A program made the translations under genes and the position numbers. The notes below the pieces were generated by a model. That model ran no database searches. It was given only the letters and a program-made list of their open reading frames with translations, and was not told the DNA's origin. 64,000 nucleotides of DNA from Asterella californica (lineage: Eukaryota; Streptophyta; Marchantiopsida; Marchantiales; Aytoniaceae), in the NCBI GenBank assembly GCA_036924285.1, contig JAYKYS010000012.1, positions 12,834,001 through 12,898,000 of the forward strand, given 5' to 3'. This document shows positions 21,279 to 34,393 of the stretch, piece by piece. Position 1 is the first letter of the stretch, and each line of letters starts with the position of its first letter.

Positions 21279-24200
21279 TGTGGTGTCCACAAATTACAGG
21301 ATTCACGAATTTTTGAAATTTTTGAGATTAATAACTTGTTTGTATAACTGAAGAAGCGTTGTTACTTAAGATTACGGCTTCCTTAGAAGGAAGATGATCT
21401 TATGAGCTGTTTGTAATAATAAGTTGACTTCTTTGAAAGACGGCCGTCTTCCAAGAAACGTCTTCTCGGTGGTGTCTTCTGAAGACGGAAGACGGCGGAA
21501 GACGGAAGACACGTATCTTCGGGAAGACGGCAACCGCGGAAGCTTAACCACGTAAGGAGTAGGTGCACCTACCAGTTAGCACCGAACAAGTTAGGTAAGT
21601 CGAGAGGGTCGAAACCCCTAAACTGCGGGGAAGATGCGCATGAAACGCATTAGCAGATTGTGACTTCCCGCAGCATGAGCGCTTCTTGGTTAAGAAGATC
21701 GAGTCGAGGATGAGCTTTCAGTGAGGAGGCAGCGAGGTGAATGAGGTGAGGTTAGGATCGATTAGAAGCTAGAAGGAATGCGAGGTCGAATTGCTGAAGC
21801 GGAGGAAGCGTATTGAGTTGAAGGCGTTTCCTGTGAACTCCCAGAAGCTGACATTGGAGGACGGCTGAGTGGAATCGAAGATGGACGGCTTAATCAATTG
21901 AGGCGTAGTCAGGAGCTGACGATGGAAGTAGTTTAGTGGGGTTGCATTGGAGCTGGGACCAGAGCCAGAAGCGCTCGGAAGAAGAAGACAACTCGAGAAG
22001 CAGACAAAAGATAGTAGAGGTTCTTCCCATGTTCTTTTCCCTTCCCACTGCTTCTCGTCTTTGTTTGGTATCCCCCGCGCTTCCCCGGTGATTTGCAGGC
22101 AACCTGATCGATCAGTTCCCCCATCCCTATTTTCCTATTGTGACATTGGACGCGGAAGCGCTGCCCAATTTCCGTTAGACATCTTCTTGCTTCTTCCCGA
22201 GTTCAATTCGAGCTTCCTTACCTCTAGCCCTCAAATTGGAGATCCCAGCTATCAGTTTCCCTACCCTATCATCCCTCTACTCCCAAAACCTTGAACAGAA
22301 GACGCTTCAGAAGATTGGAACATCTTCGGAAGACTGTCTTCGGAAGACTATCTTCGGAAGCGTCTTCCGGAACCTGACTGTCTTCGGAAGTCGACTGTAC
22401 ACAATTCGTATCAAGAGTGAATTTGCTTTGCTTTTGTGTTAAGAGAGGTTTGATACGAATCCTGATTGGCTTGGTGAGTTGTTTTGTTATTTCGAGAAGT
22501 TGGAAGTCGTGAACTAGGCCTATATCTCCCGGTCTTCTGGAAGACAAGGTCGACACCTCCAATCGAATTGTGGAGATGAACCTGTCTTCCGTAGGAAGAA
22601 GACTGGAAGAGTTCAGTGCCTTCTTCCACTTAGAGATCCAGCCAGCTATGGAGTTGATGGAGAAGAGAACGAAGGCTCAAGAGAAGCCCTTACAGCTTGG
22701 ATTCGGTCTGCGCACCTTGATGCGTCAAGAAGAAGGCGAGAAGAAGATAGAAGCGCTGGAAGCTAGTCTCCACACCATGGAGAAGCTCGCAGCGAGGTAC
22801 AAGACGGAAGCAACCGCTTCTGCCAAGGAGCTGACCCAACTGAAGAAGAGCAACCAAGAGTTGCAGGCGCATTTACAGCAGCGCAACCAAGAGGTTCTCC
22901 GAGTGCGAGAGAACATCATCGCCCTCGCAGAGGAGAAGACAACATGGAAGACGCAACGGGAAGCCGCAGAAGCGCGAGTTGCAGCCGAGAAGATGTAGCG
23001 AGAAGCAGCGGAAGCTCGTGCGCAAGAGATGCTAGCATAGTCGGTGGAAGTGCTTCGAAAGCAGTTCAACTTCACCGCAGGTAGGAAGTTGCTTACCTTG
23101 GCAAGAGAGTGGGACGATGAGTCCAAGGCGATGTTGGTAGAGTGCAAGGAGAGTATGTTCCGATACTTGGATAGGAAGATAGAGGAGGTGAAGACACTCT
23201 GTGGACTTCCTTCGACTCCGCCACCGGTAACTACATCTTCCCTAGCCCTAGTACCATCGATCGGTGCCGACATGGAGAAAGAGGAATTCGACCTCGTTGT
23301 GCACGTGGTAGTGACACCGTTGGAAGCCGAGAAGACTCCGAAAGAAGCCTCGAAAGACAAGATGTCTTTTGGAAGATAGGAAGAAGAACCGTCTTCTCAG
23401 GTATTCCGCGTGGAGGAAGCGACTTCCTCGGACCCCTATGAGGTCGCCATGGTCCTTAGTACCGAACCAATGCTCCAGAAGAGCGAGGAAGCACCACTCG
23501 ACTCCGCTTCCCAGAAGACGCTTCCGTCTCCAAAGTAGAAGCAGAAGCAGAAGCCGAAGTAGAAGTCGAGGAAGAAGAAGCAGCAGCGACAGCAGGGCCA
23601 GCAAAGAATGATGAGGAGGAAGCCACCTCAGCGTTACCCGAGGTGTTCGCAGGGCTTTCTAGCTTATCAGAAGTCGCGTTAGGAGCTCCGGTAGGGGTAG
23701 ATCAGGTAGAGATTGCCTCCGAGCAATCAAAGTAGATAGTAAACATAATCGACGTTGACATTTTCTAAACTTAATAGGACCGAACATGCTATCTTAAGAA
23801 TGGCAGTTTTCAGTGTAAAATTAGTTAGGATACCATGTGGCAGCATAGGTAGCGTAGGAACAACAAGGTGGATGGCTAATCAGGAAGGGAAATGGTTTGC
23901 ATGTGGAGTGGCAGCCTTTTGACAGCGCCCATCTCTCTCTAGTGGTCGTCTCCTCTGTTTTCCTCGTGGTAAAAGGCATAAGTAGGATCAAAGAGTAGGA
24001 AATCTAGTTACACACACACTACACCCGATGTTAGAGACATACGAATAGACTAGGATTATACCGGAGGGGTCCGCATGCTCGTTATCAGCAGTGGTTCGAA
24101 GATGTAGATAGAGATAGTGGACAGTTTAGGAACAGAGAACGACATCCTCGTGTAGTCTTGTTGGCTAGACTGTTGTGTCGAGGAGTAGGCACATGACGTA

Positions 24201-25269
24201 GAGGGAGTGAGCTTCCCAATGTCAATGTGACTTCTTGTCGGAGAATGGATTGCGGATTGGAGTGCAGAAGCTTTGTCCATGTCTTCTGGGTGGTAAGTTT
24301 TCTTGGATTCACTCTCGATTGTGCATGGGAAGCGTTCTTCTTGAGTGGCGGTGACTGTCAGCAGTTGTGGAATTGCAGCTTGGCTCGTCCAGTACAGCAC
24401 TTTGTATCTACGTACGGACGGTCTTATGAGTAAGGGATCTCAGAAGACAGAGTAGTCGGAGCAGCGAAGAGAAGAAGAAAGAAGCCTTCTTCCCACAGCA
24501 GAAGACGACATCCTCAAGTGGAAGACGGTGCAACTGTACACAGGTTTGTTGTCTTCCTCCCCAAACTATTACAAGCAAGGATGGCTTGTTAGTCAAGATC
24601 CGGACCAGAAGCCTGTCGAAATCTTAATTTCTCCTTTTCATCTTGTTTTCTCTTGTTTGGATTTTCTCTTCTTCCCCATCTTCTCTCATCTTCCCCATCT
24701 TCTTACCTTCTTCTAGTGAGCTTCCGAGACTTCTATTGAGCTTCCGTGAAGGTGAATGTCGTTGTAGTGCTGCAGGAAGATCATTTTCGTAGGCAGAAGC
24801 CTGGGAAGGCTACAGGGGGCATACATCCTGTGATTAATCTAATCCGTTGGAATGTAAGAGTGAGTAAGGTGTAACAGCCGTTGCTAGTCGACTTCTGCGA
24901 AGCAGGAGCAGTCTTCTAGAGGTGCGAAAAGCCGAGTTGAACCCCCAGAAGCCGAGAATTGCTTCGGGAAGACGATACTGAGAAGACCGGAAGGAGTAAC
25001 TTGGAAGCAAGAAGTGCGTCTTCTCGAGCTTCTCTGTGAATAGTTGTGTGATATTGTAGTTAGTAGTTGTTTGTTTAGGTCCAGAGCACCTTTTGGAGTG
25101 TTTGGAAGACGCGTGGTTTTGTGAGAAGACGGGATTTCTAGGCAAAACCCGTGTGTTTGTGTGTTTGAACAGATCTTAGAACTTAGAGCAGCGTTACTTG
25201 TGCAAATCCTCTGTGGGAATGATATCTTGTATACTAAATGGACAAAAGGAGTAATCTTGCGACACTACA
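21279..25269 (+). mobile_element. B2 3' LTR, about 4.0 kb, lacking the first half of the LTR ORF
   Basis: Begins TGTGGTGTCC and ends CACTACA, like B1. It aligns with B1 from 4060 to about 5340, then jumps to the part of B1 at about 7230 (a deletion of roughly 1.9 kb that removed the N-terminal half of the LTR ORF), and continues through the region that in B1 is split by GyA-1. It directly follows the B2 integrase gene and is followed by ccttc (25270-25274), the complement of which (gaagg, 46943-46947) borders the B2 5' LTR. Confidence 0.85.
22570..23730 (+). pseudogene. LTR-resident ORF remnant in the B2 3' LTR
   Basis: The coiled-coil part of the B1 LTR ORF is preserved from 22570, with a TAG at about 22996, a second TAG at about 23038 and more stops after 23376. 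Between them the reading matches the B1 protein residue for residue, including the segment around EKEEFDL where B1 itself has a stop. The glutamate/lysine-rich tail has expanded Glu-Ala codons (23530-23585). The N-terminal domain is deleted. Confidence 0.7.
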
Positions 25270-26125
25270 CCTTCCTACGTCTTAATTTTCCTCAGTACAT
25301 ACCCCCCGATCCACCTCTTCCCAAACCGTCTTAACCTGTGCGTAGCCTGCACAGTCCTGAACCCAATGACACCTTGCGCGCGTGTATTGTACTTCTCAAA
25401 TCCTCAAATCGTCCATCGACAGATCGTAGACGCAAGCTAGCTCTTAAACTTCCCCCTTGTATCAATCTCTGTATGTACGAAGTTCTCTATCATCATATTG
25501 AAGCAAGCCCCTTGCATCTTTGATATAACGCCTGAAGCCTCAACTACCCAGTCAGCAAGTAAACTAAGGCTTAGCTTGATTTTTCCTTCTTTCGAGTCAC
25601 ATAACTTCTTCACTAGACATCCAAACGAAGTAAACAAGGTGCCTATGAAAAGCTTACAATGAGCTCTACCCATTGATGCGACAGAAGGGAAGATCCGAAG
25701 TTGTGCCAAAAGTATGTAAGCTAAGGCTTAGCTTGATTTCTCCATCTTTCGAGTCTTGTAACTTCTCCACTGGGCGTCCAAACGAAATAGACAAAGTGCC
25801 TATGAAAAACTGACAAGGAGCTCTACCCACTGATGCAATGAAAGTGGAGATCCCGAATTGTACCAAAAGCTCGTAAGCTGGGGCCTAGCTTGCTTTCTCC
25901 ATCTTTCGAGTCTTGTAACTTCTCCACTAGGCGTCCAAACGAAATAGACGAAGTGCCTATGGAGTGCTAACAAAGAGCTCTATCCACTGATGCGATGAAA
26001 GTGTAGATCCGAAATTGCACCAAAAGCTCATAAGCTAGGGCCTAACTTGTTTTTCCCATGAGTGTCTTTGGAGCGACAATCATCGAAGTCTGAATTTCAA
26101 GTAGGAGCCGGTCCATGATGCGACA
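25270..26125 (-). mobile_element. Family G solo LTR, first (U3) half
   Basis: On the minus strand it starts TGTCGCATCATGG at 26125, matching the start of the G LTR at 20182, and runs to 25270, where B2 begins. The remaining half is at 46943-48115. The base after its start (26126-26129, acgc on plus; gcgt on minus) forms, with gcgt at 48116-48119, a 4-base target duplication. It contains four 157-base tandem repeats. Confidence 0.75.
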
Positions 26126-26870
26126 ACGCTCTTCTGAGTATGGAGTATGTAACAAATTGACATCAATCATAGGCCATGTGATGTGTTGCACCAATATCAA
26201 CGTACCACATGTTGTCCACTTGTGATAATGCGCTTAGCCCAATGGATTTGATTGTCATGAGGACTCTGCATGCATTGTTTTGTTGGTTGTTGTTGTGTGA
26301 TTTATGACAGTTTTTTTGATTTTGTCCTTGTTGTCTGTTACCGATGTGCTGCTGTTGGTTACTACTGCTTGTTCGGTTGGGGCACTCATTAAAAAGATGT
26401 CTAGTTGAGCCGCAACCGAAGCATTTGACGTTGCATACTTAGAACCGACGACGAGGTTGACTCCAGCCGTCTTGGTTGCTATTTCGTCCTCGTCCTTGCT
26501 GTCAGCGTCCAGCGAACAAGGCGGTGGAAGGTTCAACATTTCTCGAGACATGAGCTCCTCTTCGATTAAGAAGAAGATCATATCTTGTAGAGAAAGGTTT
26601 GAGTTCGTGCGCATTGCATGCAAGAAGGTTTGATAGTTGGGTGGCATGCTGCCCATCAGTGTGAGGATTTGCTCATGTGCGTCTACTATGTCACGTCAGT
26701 TTGACACCTTGGTTAGGTTGACCGAGTGCGAAGTGGTGAACCTCGGTAAGGCCGTTAGTGCCGTTAGGGCAAGTTGGTGGGAGTGTTCACTAGGGGTATA
26801 CTTCACAGGTAGAGCTTGGAGACCTCAGTTCTTCAAGTTGAGCCTTCAAGCTCCTGGCTATGGTAGGTAG
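26126..26870 (-). pseudogene. Copia gag and start of protease
   Basis: On the minus strand, 26656-26255 reads MGSMPPNYQTFLHAMRTN, the conserved C-terminal motif of Copia Gag (UBN2-type), preceded in the same reading, after one TGA, by the typical stretch on sequential subunit length control. After Gag the frame shifts to a protease start with WYVDIGATHHMA, the DSGA active site with Ile for Ser. At 26126 the reading is cut by the solo G LTR and resumes at 48116 on the plus strand. The CCHC knuckle usual for Copia Gag is not visible, so it is probably deleted. The piece is inverted relative to the rest of Copia. Confidence 0.75.
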
Positions 26871-27261
26871 TCTTGTGAGTGAGATCTGGATTCTCTGCGA
26901 ACACAGAGTGGATTTGGCTCGACTGCAGTGATTGTCTAGTGTCAGTTGGCATGATGGAGTGAGTACATATCATTTTATCACTTGGAAGAACTCAGATTGC
27001 GAGGCCTGGTTGAGAAATTTCAGGTCGCGGATTGCTGTCGATGATTACTCGTTATCAGAGTTGGCAGATCATTGGTATCTTCGATTTGCGGGTGCGCGTG
27101 TGCGTGGAGTGGCTCATTTTGGTGTTGCGACCGATCGTTATGTGGATGGCTATCATCTGAACCTGTTCTCAGTCGATTTGGTGGTGAGGTAGTGCGGAAG
27201 CGCTGCTGAAATTTAGCGGAACGTTGTTGAAGTGACTTGTTCGGCCGTGATCACTGTCTAC
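26871..27261 (-). other. Probable Copia 5' region, no clear gene
   Basis: This lies upstream of Copia gag in the gag direction and ends at the inversion breakpoint. It might be leader or N-terminal gag. An open stretch on the plus strand (26932-27192, 86 residues) has protein-like composition but no recognisable motif and lies antisense to Copia. No 5' LTR resembling the 3' LTR at 60404-60664 was found here. Confidence 0.35.
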
Positions 27262-28095
27262 AGGAGTAAATCATGCCAAGACACTCTCTTTCAGTTGTAG
27301 AATACTTCTTCTCTGCATCACTGAGTTGTCTTCCCGCATAGTAGATGGGATAATCCTTCTTCTTCTCATCTTTCTAACTCAATACCACCCCTATGACGAA
27401 AGCAGAAACATCCACATAAATATGGAAGACTCTCTCCCAATCAAGTGGCCTTAGGATAGGGGATTCTGACAAAAATCTCTTCATTTCTTCGAATGCTTCT
27501 TGCTGCTCAGAAGACCAAATGTAAGGTTCGTCCATCTTCAGCAACTTGGTAAGTCTTCTTGCTACCTCTGCGTACCTGTCAATAAACCTCCTGTAGTATC
27601 CTACGTTGCCCAGGAAGCTTCTCAACTGAGTCAGGTTAGCAGGTGGATGAAGTTTCATGATGACTTCCATCTTAGCACAGTCGACTTCTATACCTCTTCC
27701 AGAAATCCTATGTCCAAAATTCCCTCTGACATACCACAGAAGCACTTCTCAGGGGGAAGAGCCAAACAATGTTCTCTACACTTCAAAAAACACTTCCTCA
27801 GAAATATCAAGTGGTCTTCTTTCGATCCAAACACACAGAAATCATCCAAGAAGATCTCCATGAAAGTGCGAAGATACTCCTTGAAGATTGTAATCATCAA
27901 TCTCTGGAATGTGACGGGCGCGTTGCATAAACCAAACGGCATTTGATTATACGCATACGTGTCCCAATCAGTAGTGAAAGTAGTTTTCGACTTGTCTTCT
28001 TCTCTGATTGAAACTTGGTTGTACCCAGAATACCCATCCAGGAAGCTATAGAACTCATGTCCTGCTACCTGGTCTAACACCGAATCAGTGAACGG
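27262..28095 (-). pseudogene. B2 pol, reverse transcriptase core and start of RNase H
   Basis: On the minus strand the reading runs GHEFYSFLDGYSGYNQ, MPFGLCNAPVTFQRL, FLDDFCVFGS (polymerase active site LDD), then FLGNVGYYRRFI and the RNase H opening, and in another frame the motif around YSTTERECLGM, where it ends at about 27262. Upstream (28095) it is interrupted by PAL; the preceding RT residues are at 40018-40252. One frame change occurs near 27700 and another near 27370. The next domain, integrase, is at 20189 on the plus strand after the inversion. Confidence 0.85.
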
Positions 28096-29893
28096 TGTCG
28101 TGATGTGAATTATTCCACATAGTGAATCATTCACCTCTCAATTATAAGTTAGTCTCTTTGAATGAAGTCAAGAACCCAGAGAAGTCGATTCTGGAGGAAG
28201 TGAGCATTCAAAAATCTGAAAACACCACGGCGTAGGTCTCGTCGCGCTGATCACCGTGGTATGTTCAAAAGTTGCAAACGGAGTTGCACGCCAAAAGTTA
28301 CTTGGGGTTCTTCTACAAGATTTCTAATACTAGGAAATTTACCATAAATCTGAGTGAGTTCGAAAAATACTTTTTAGATTTTCCTCATGTAGATTGTAGA
28401 TTGTAGTATTTGTTTAAAATTCGAAAGGTACAAAAAGAGCATATCTAGAGAAAGTTATGGCACTTCGTGTTAGCAAGGGAAAGACGAAATACCGTAGCTT
28501 TCTAGCATATTAGCTTAGAAACTGGTCTTCAAAACCAGTTGTGATATCAGCTTCCGTGGTGTAGCTTAGAAACTTGTAGGGAGGAGGTCTCTGGATCAAA
28601 TCCCTTCGGACTCACAACTGGCTTGGAGTAGGTTGGCCCCTTCGAGGGAATATGAGGGGCACCAAGTTGCCTAGGGGCGAGACACTAGATGTCCCTTAAA
28701 CGTATCATGAATACGGGACGCCTCCGTCTACCCCTGCACTAGTGCAGTCACCTAGTGTGGATGCTAGAGAGAGAGATTACCACCGGGTTTTGAAATGGAC
28801 CTCTCACCTTCGAGTTGACGGGGTAATTAGTACGAATTCGGTTGCGGCCCTCTAAGTCCTGAGGTAGCGAGATGGCATCAAAGATACTCCAAGTCGATAC
28901 CAATTCTTTTGTAGAAAAATGTAGAGTTCGAAATATTATTCACTTGGGTCGAAAAATCAAGTGAAACTGATATGACCTTGGAGGTACCAATTCTTTTGTA
29001 GAAAAATGTAGAGTTCGAAATATTATTCACTTGGGTCGAAAAATCAAGTGAAATTGATACCTGAGGTCATACTTAAGGCACTTCAAAGTTTAAGGGGGTC
29101 GGAAAACGACAATGATGATAACTCGAGCTCCACGTGTCAGAATGAGGTGATTTCGGTGGTCAGAGGAAGCCGTGGTGGAGTTACTTCGGGTGGAGGTGGC
29201 AGATGCTGACTGTACAGCTGAGACGGTGGCCGTTCGTACAGATGAATCTGCGAAGCTTAGTGAAATAGTCTTCTTACATGTAGATTTATTATCAGTGATT
29301 TAATTTTGTGCTGCCATCTGTTTAGGACGTCTTTTACCCTTGCCAGGTGACATTGAAGGTTACGTAGGGTGGAGGAAAACCCAGAGGGGTGTACTCCGGT
29401 GAGAGAGAATTCTCATGGCAATTCTCGCATTGTTGCAGAGTAGAGAATGGCCGATCATCGAGCAGTGTAGAGTTTACCGTGCGGGAGCTATCGAGTAGAG
29501 AGAAACAGTAGAGCTGAGGAGAAGTTTTACACAGAGACTACATCTGAAGATATTTTTCTGTCTGATTAGAGTTTTGATACCGAGGGATTGAGAGTAGAGA
29601 GTAGAATCGAGTAGAGAGGAGACCAAGAACTTGTACGTGTATCTTTCTGAATAGAAAACGGGAAGCTTCTAGGTGAACACGCTGGTGCTTCACAAGAGCA
29701 GTTTTCTAATATTATGAGTTACTGAACGTGAGCTTTGCAATGTGAATGAACTGGAGTTGAAGATCCACTTGCACGTCGTGTGTTTTATCTTGGCCAGATC
29801 AAGAACGTGGTGGTGTGATTTCTTGCGGTCCGTATTCCGTGTGAGGTTTTCGCCCTCCTCTTCACGATCGTATCACAGCTAGAAGGTTCGTCC

Positions 29894-30808
29894 TGTAAAC
29901 TCTCCGCGGTCCTATCGATCAACTACCCCCTCGATCTCTCAACCTCCACGATCGTCATCCACGAATCTGCAACATGTCGGGCCTGTCTCTCACTCAAGGG
30001 TCACCTCTGATGGCTTTGATGGAAGCACACCATGAACTTGAAGGGAAAATGCTGAGTTCACTCATTCATACACCCACAAACTTATCAACTAAAAATCTCC
30101 TTAAACACATCAACTAAAATCCTCCATTCTAACGACGTCTCTCAAGTTCTCACATGCTAAAAATATCCCACACTCTCTATATTACTCAAGTTGTCATTAC
30201 GACAATGTGAAAACAAGGATGAGGAGCTCTTCTCTACTCCTCTATTTATACATTCTAGGTTTTTACTTTGGTACTCCCCGGTAACTCAGCCGTAACTACT
30301 TTTACCGGGTTTTACTAAGATATTACTTAAGATAAAAACATTGATCACATGGGCTTTTTACCTTTTCACATGGGCTTATTCCTTCAAAGTCAACAACTTC
30401 TAGAATGATTCTGGAATATTCTCAAGGAATCTCGAATTTCCACCCCCCCTCTACACTAGGACCCACTAAAAAGGAAACATGTGGAATCTCTTCTTGTTTT
30501 TAATGCCCACAAAGTCCACAACTTTAATCCAACCACTAATATCAAGTCAAAAAGAAGATAAGGGATACTTTCCACCCCCTTTCTACCTTTTAGACAAGAT
30601 GACAAGATAGTAGTGCTCACTCTTTAGCAAATATCTGAATTCTGTCAAAAGTACAGCTAAGTTTAACCATAACTAACTTTTAGCTAGTCATGACTAACTT
30701 GATACATCCTTAAAGTACTTTGGCAGCCAATAAACATTCTCAACACTTAGTTATAACTAAACACCTTACTAATAGACAAACTTCCTATGTGTAACATAGG
30801 TCATTACA
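29894..30808 (-). repeat. GyA-2 3' LTR
   Basis: 915 bases, from TGTAAACTCT to GTCATTACA on the plus strand, the reverse complement of the GyA-1 LTR with scattered substitutions. The polypurine tract lies at its right border. Confidence 0.92.
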
Positions 30809-30821
30809 TTTTACCCCCGGA

Positions 30822-33800
30822 CTAAATTTTCGCTCCGTCCTCGGAGTGAAGAGAGAACTTTCGTCGATGAAACAACTTCAACTTGTCATGATTTACCCGA
30901 TCGAATCTCCTTCCTCCCAACTCCTGAAGGTCATATGTGAAGTTGCTCCACACCTTATCTACAACAAAAGGACCAAAATATCTAGGAAGAAACTTCTTCC
31001 TAGCCCTCTTGAATCTGATAGCATCATACAACATTACCCAATCTCCGACTTGAAAAGGTTTTACCTCCCTCTTGCCCAACCGTTTGTCGTAACTCTTCTT
31101 TTGATACGCCTGAGCTCGTTCCATCCGGATCATTGCTATCGCTCGGGTCTCTTCCAACTCCATGAGTTGCTCCCTTCTTGATCTGACCACGTCTTCTCCT
31201 CTCGACCTCTTCAACTTTCGTTGAATAGTTTGAAAAGTATCCCATTCGAATTGGATCGGCAACTTGGACTCCACTCCATAAACCAGTCGAAATGGAGAGT
31301 ACCCAGTAGAAGTCTTTGTTGTCGTTCGGTACTCCCATAAGATGGCATGTAGTCTCTTATCCCAAGTATGTTTCGCAGTCTCAACACCAGCATCAGCAAA
31401 GTGACCTCCGCAAACAGTTCCGTCGTGAAACTCGTGCATTAGCTTGAATGCCTCCTTCTGACCAACTGCTCTCCTTAGTAACCCATCTGCTCCTTGATGA
31501 AACAGAATTCTCTCCACCATGGTGTAAGGTTTGCATCTCTTGATCAACGCGATACGTTCTCGGGTATGCATACCTTCTGGAAAAGAGCCATCTACAAGGA
31601 AACTCCAGATTTCTTTGTACTCGTCCGGTATCTCTTCGATGCTTGTGATGGCCATCAGATGCTCGTCTGGAAATGAATCATCAAACGGTTCTTCTCCCTC
31701 ATCATCATAAGCCCTTGACAAAAGATCAGCATTCGCATGCTTCTTCCCTGGTCTATCTTCGATCACATAATCGTATTCTGTTAGAAGGATCTTCCAACGA
31801 GCAATACGACCTTCGGCATTAGGCTTATTAAAGATATACTTTAAAGCCTTGTGATCTGTGACTATGGAAAATTTCCCTCCTAGCAAGTAGTGTCGAAATT
31901 TCTTCAATCCAAAGATCACCGCTAATCCTTCTCGTTCAATCACGGAGTAATTCTTCTCCGCTGGAACCATCTGCCTACTAGCATAAGCTATAGGATGATC
32001 ATGCCCATCTCCATCTAGCTGACTTAATGTACATCCGATTGCTACATTGGAGGTATCCGTATACAGAATAAATGCTTTACTCCACTCAGGTTTAGCAAGT
32101 ATAGGAGCTGTCACTAATGCCTTTTTCAGCTCCTCAAATGCTTCCTTTGCCTTCTGATCATGCACTATCAAGTCAAAATCAACTCCCTTCTTCATGTACA
32201 TAGTCAAAGCTATTGCTTTGTTTGAGAAGGAAAAGACAAACCTACGATAATATCCAACCATGCCAAGAAACTGCCTCAACTTTGTCAAATTGATCGGAAA
32301 TGGAAGATCCACAATCTTCTTCACCTTCTCAGGATCTACCGCAATCCCATTCTTGGAAATGATATGCCCTAACACAGACCTTCTTCGCAGCCAAAGATGC
32401 ACTTCTCTGGATTTAGTGAAGCGTTGGCTTGCTCCAACCGCTGCAAAACTTTGATCACATGATCAAAGTGGTCCTCCTTTCGTCCGTACACACAGAAATC
32501 GTCAATGAAATCCCGAACAAACTTCCCTATGAATGGTTCAAACACCTTTGAAACGTGGCCGGAGCATTACACAATCCGAATGGCATCACCCGAAATGCAA
32601 ATGTTCCCCAAGGAGTAGTGAAAGTAGTCAACTGTTGGTACTCCTGTGCTATCTTGATCTGGTTATACCCACTATAACCATCACCAAAGCTGTACCACTC
32701 ATGACCAGCAACTTCCTCCAAAATCTCATCTATAAATGGTAGAGGATAATAATCCTTCTTGGTAACTGCATTCAGCTTCTTATAGTCTATGCACACTCGC
32801 AGCTTACCATTCTTCTTCTTGACGATCACAATGGGTGAAACCCATTCTGAGTTCTCCACCTCGTAGATGAAACTCGCCTCCCTCAACTTGTCTATCTCCT
32901 CCTTGACCATCATCGCTGTTGTAGGATTGACCCTTCTCTGCTTCTGTCGAACTGGTCTTGCATTCTCCTCCAATTCGATTCGATGAGTCTCGAGGGTCAC
33001 CTCCTTCAAATCCTTGTAGCTGAAAGCAAACACATGGATATATTTTCGAAATATATCTAGGAATCTACTTTTCTCCTCTTGAGTGACATTGATACCAAAC
33101 TTCAGGGTAGAGAGTCTTCTCACAATCTCTGCCTCACTCAACTCTTCTTTGTCAGGATCTTTCTCCACTGCTGGTCGAGGCAACAAGTCAATAGCACTAA
33201 GCTGATGTACTGATTCATCTCGACCAAATCCTTCATCCTCAGACGAAGATTCTTGGTCGTAAGAATCCCCAGTATCTACTTCTGAGACACTCTGATCATC
33301 CTCCGTATCAGATTCCCAGTAGTCACTAGTGGGTCTATTAGAGTCAGAAGTCACAACTCCAACACCCGAGAGAGGAACTATCACTCTATGATCTCTAGAC
33401 CCAATCCGTAAGTATCCCTTGTGCCACCTATCCGTGGTGCGCACAGCTCTCAACCAAGGCCTACCTAGGAGCAAATCATAACTAGAGTCCTTTAACACTT
33501 GAAAGGACATCAATGTTTGAACTCCCATCACAGACACGACCACCTTCTCTAACACACCAAGAGGTCTTACCCGTTGCTTGTTAGCCATCCCCACGACAAT
33601 GCTAGCCGGGCGAGTTGGTTCCATCCCCAACTTCTTCATCAACCTCTCCGATATGACGTTGACAGCCGATCCTCCATCCACCAATACGTCAGAGACGTAG
33701 TGACCATTCAACCGGACTTCAATCTTTGAAGCCCTAGTGCATACCTCTGAAGCATGCACATCCACCACACCAACTCCCACAGACTTTGATGTCTTGCTCT

Positions 33801-34393
33801 TGGGTTTCTTCTTCTTGCTTCTCTTAGAACTCAGTCCTCCTCTGAGTTCCCTTCGTAAGCTGGGATTAAGTGCGATCAGTTGTCCAACAGTGATGTTGGC
33901 TTTCTGAGCACCCACATCTTCAACCACATCATATCCCGCTTGGGAAGATGAAATGGTGAAATCCGCCATCCCCAGCTTCCTTCTTGGCTCCTTTGGTGTA
34001 CTCGAAACATTACTCGAACGAGTACTTCTACTTGCTGACTCCTCCATGAAAACCGGTTCATCAGAAAATCGAGTTCTTTTCCTTTCTTGAGCTAAAAGCT
34101 CCACCGGTGCATGAGAAGAGTTTGAACTCTCTCCTTTCTCGTAGATGGGATCTCGCACGACATCGATAGTAGCCACCCCCTTGTCTCGTCCTTGTGATGG
34201 ATTTCCTCCACCCACATTCATTCTGACAGCTTCGACACCTCTTGCTCTGTTGTTAGGACAATTTCGCTGGAAATGAGAACCTCCACACGTCCAACAAGTG
34301 ATTCCTCCAAAGTTACCTTGGTTGCCTCCAAAGTTACCTTGATTTCCTCGGTTGGGATTGTTGTCGTAACCTCTTTGACCCCCTCCTCCACCT
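30822..34393 (-). pseudogene. GyA-2 Pol, frameshifted and lacking the integrase core
   Basis: From 34393 leftward the minus strand encodes the end of Gag with its knuckle, protease (VDGGSAVN), and RT up to the motif before the active site. At about 32545 a 13-base deletion between two AAGGT repeats shifts the frame, and at about 32370 another base is lost; a second open frame 32402-30822 then covers the end of RT, RNase H and integrase. Inside integrase the reading jumps from the zinc finger to beyond the third catalytic residue (near 31400): relative to GyA-1 504 bases (168 codons) are missing, between GAT repeats. Otherwise very close to GyA-1. Confidence 0.9.

Noticed and set aside
28640..28860. 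tRNA-like or processed gene piece in the PAL arms
   Set aside because: Some phrases recall a tRNA T-arm, but no cloverleaf can be drawn, and the sequence is simply part of both inverted arms.
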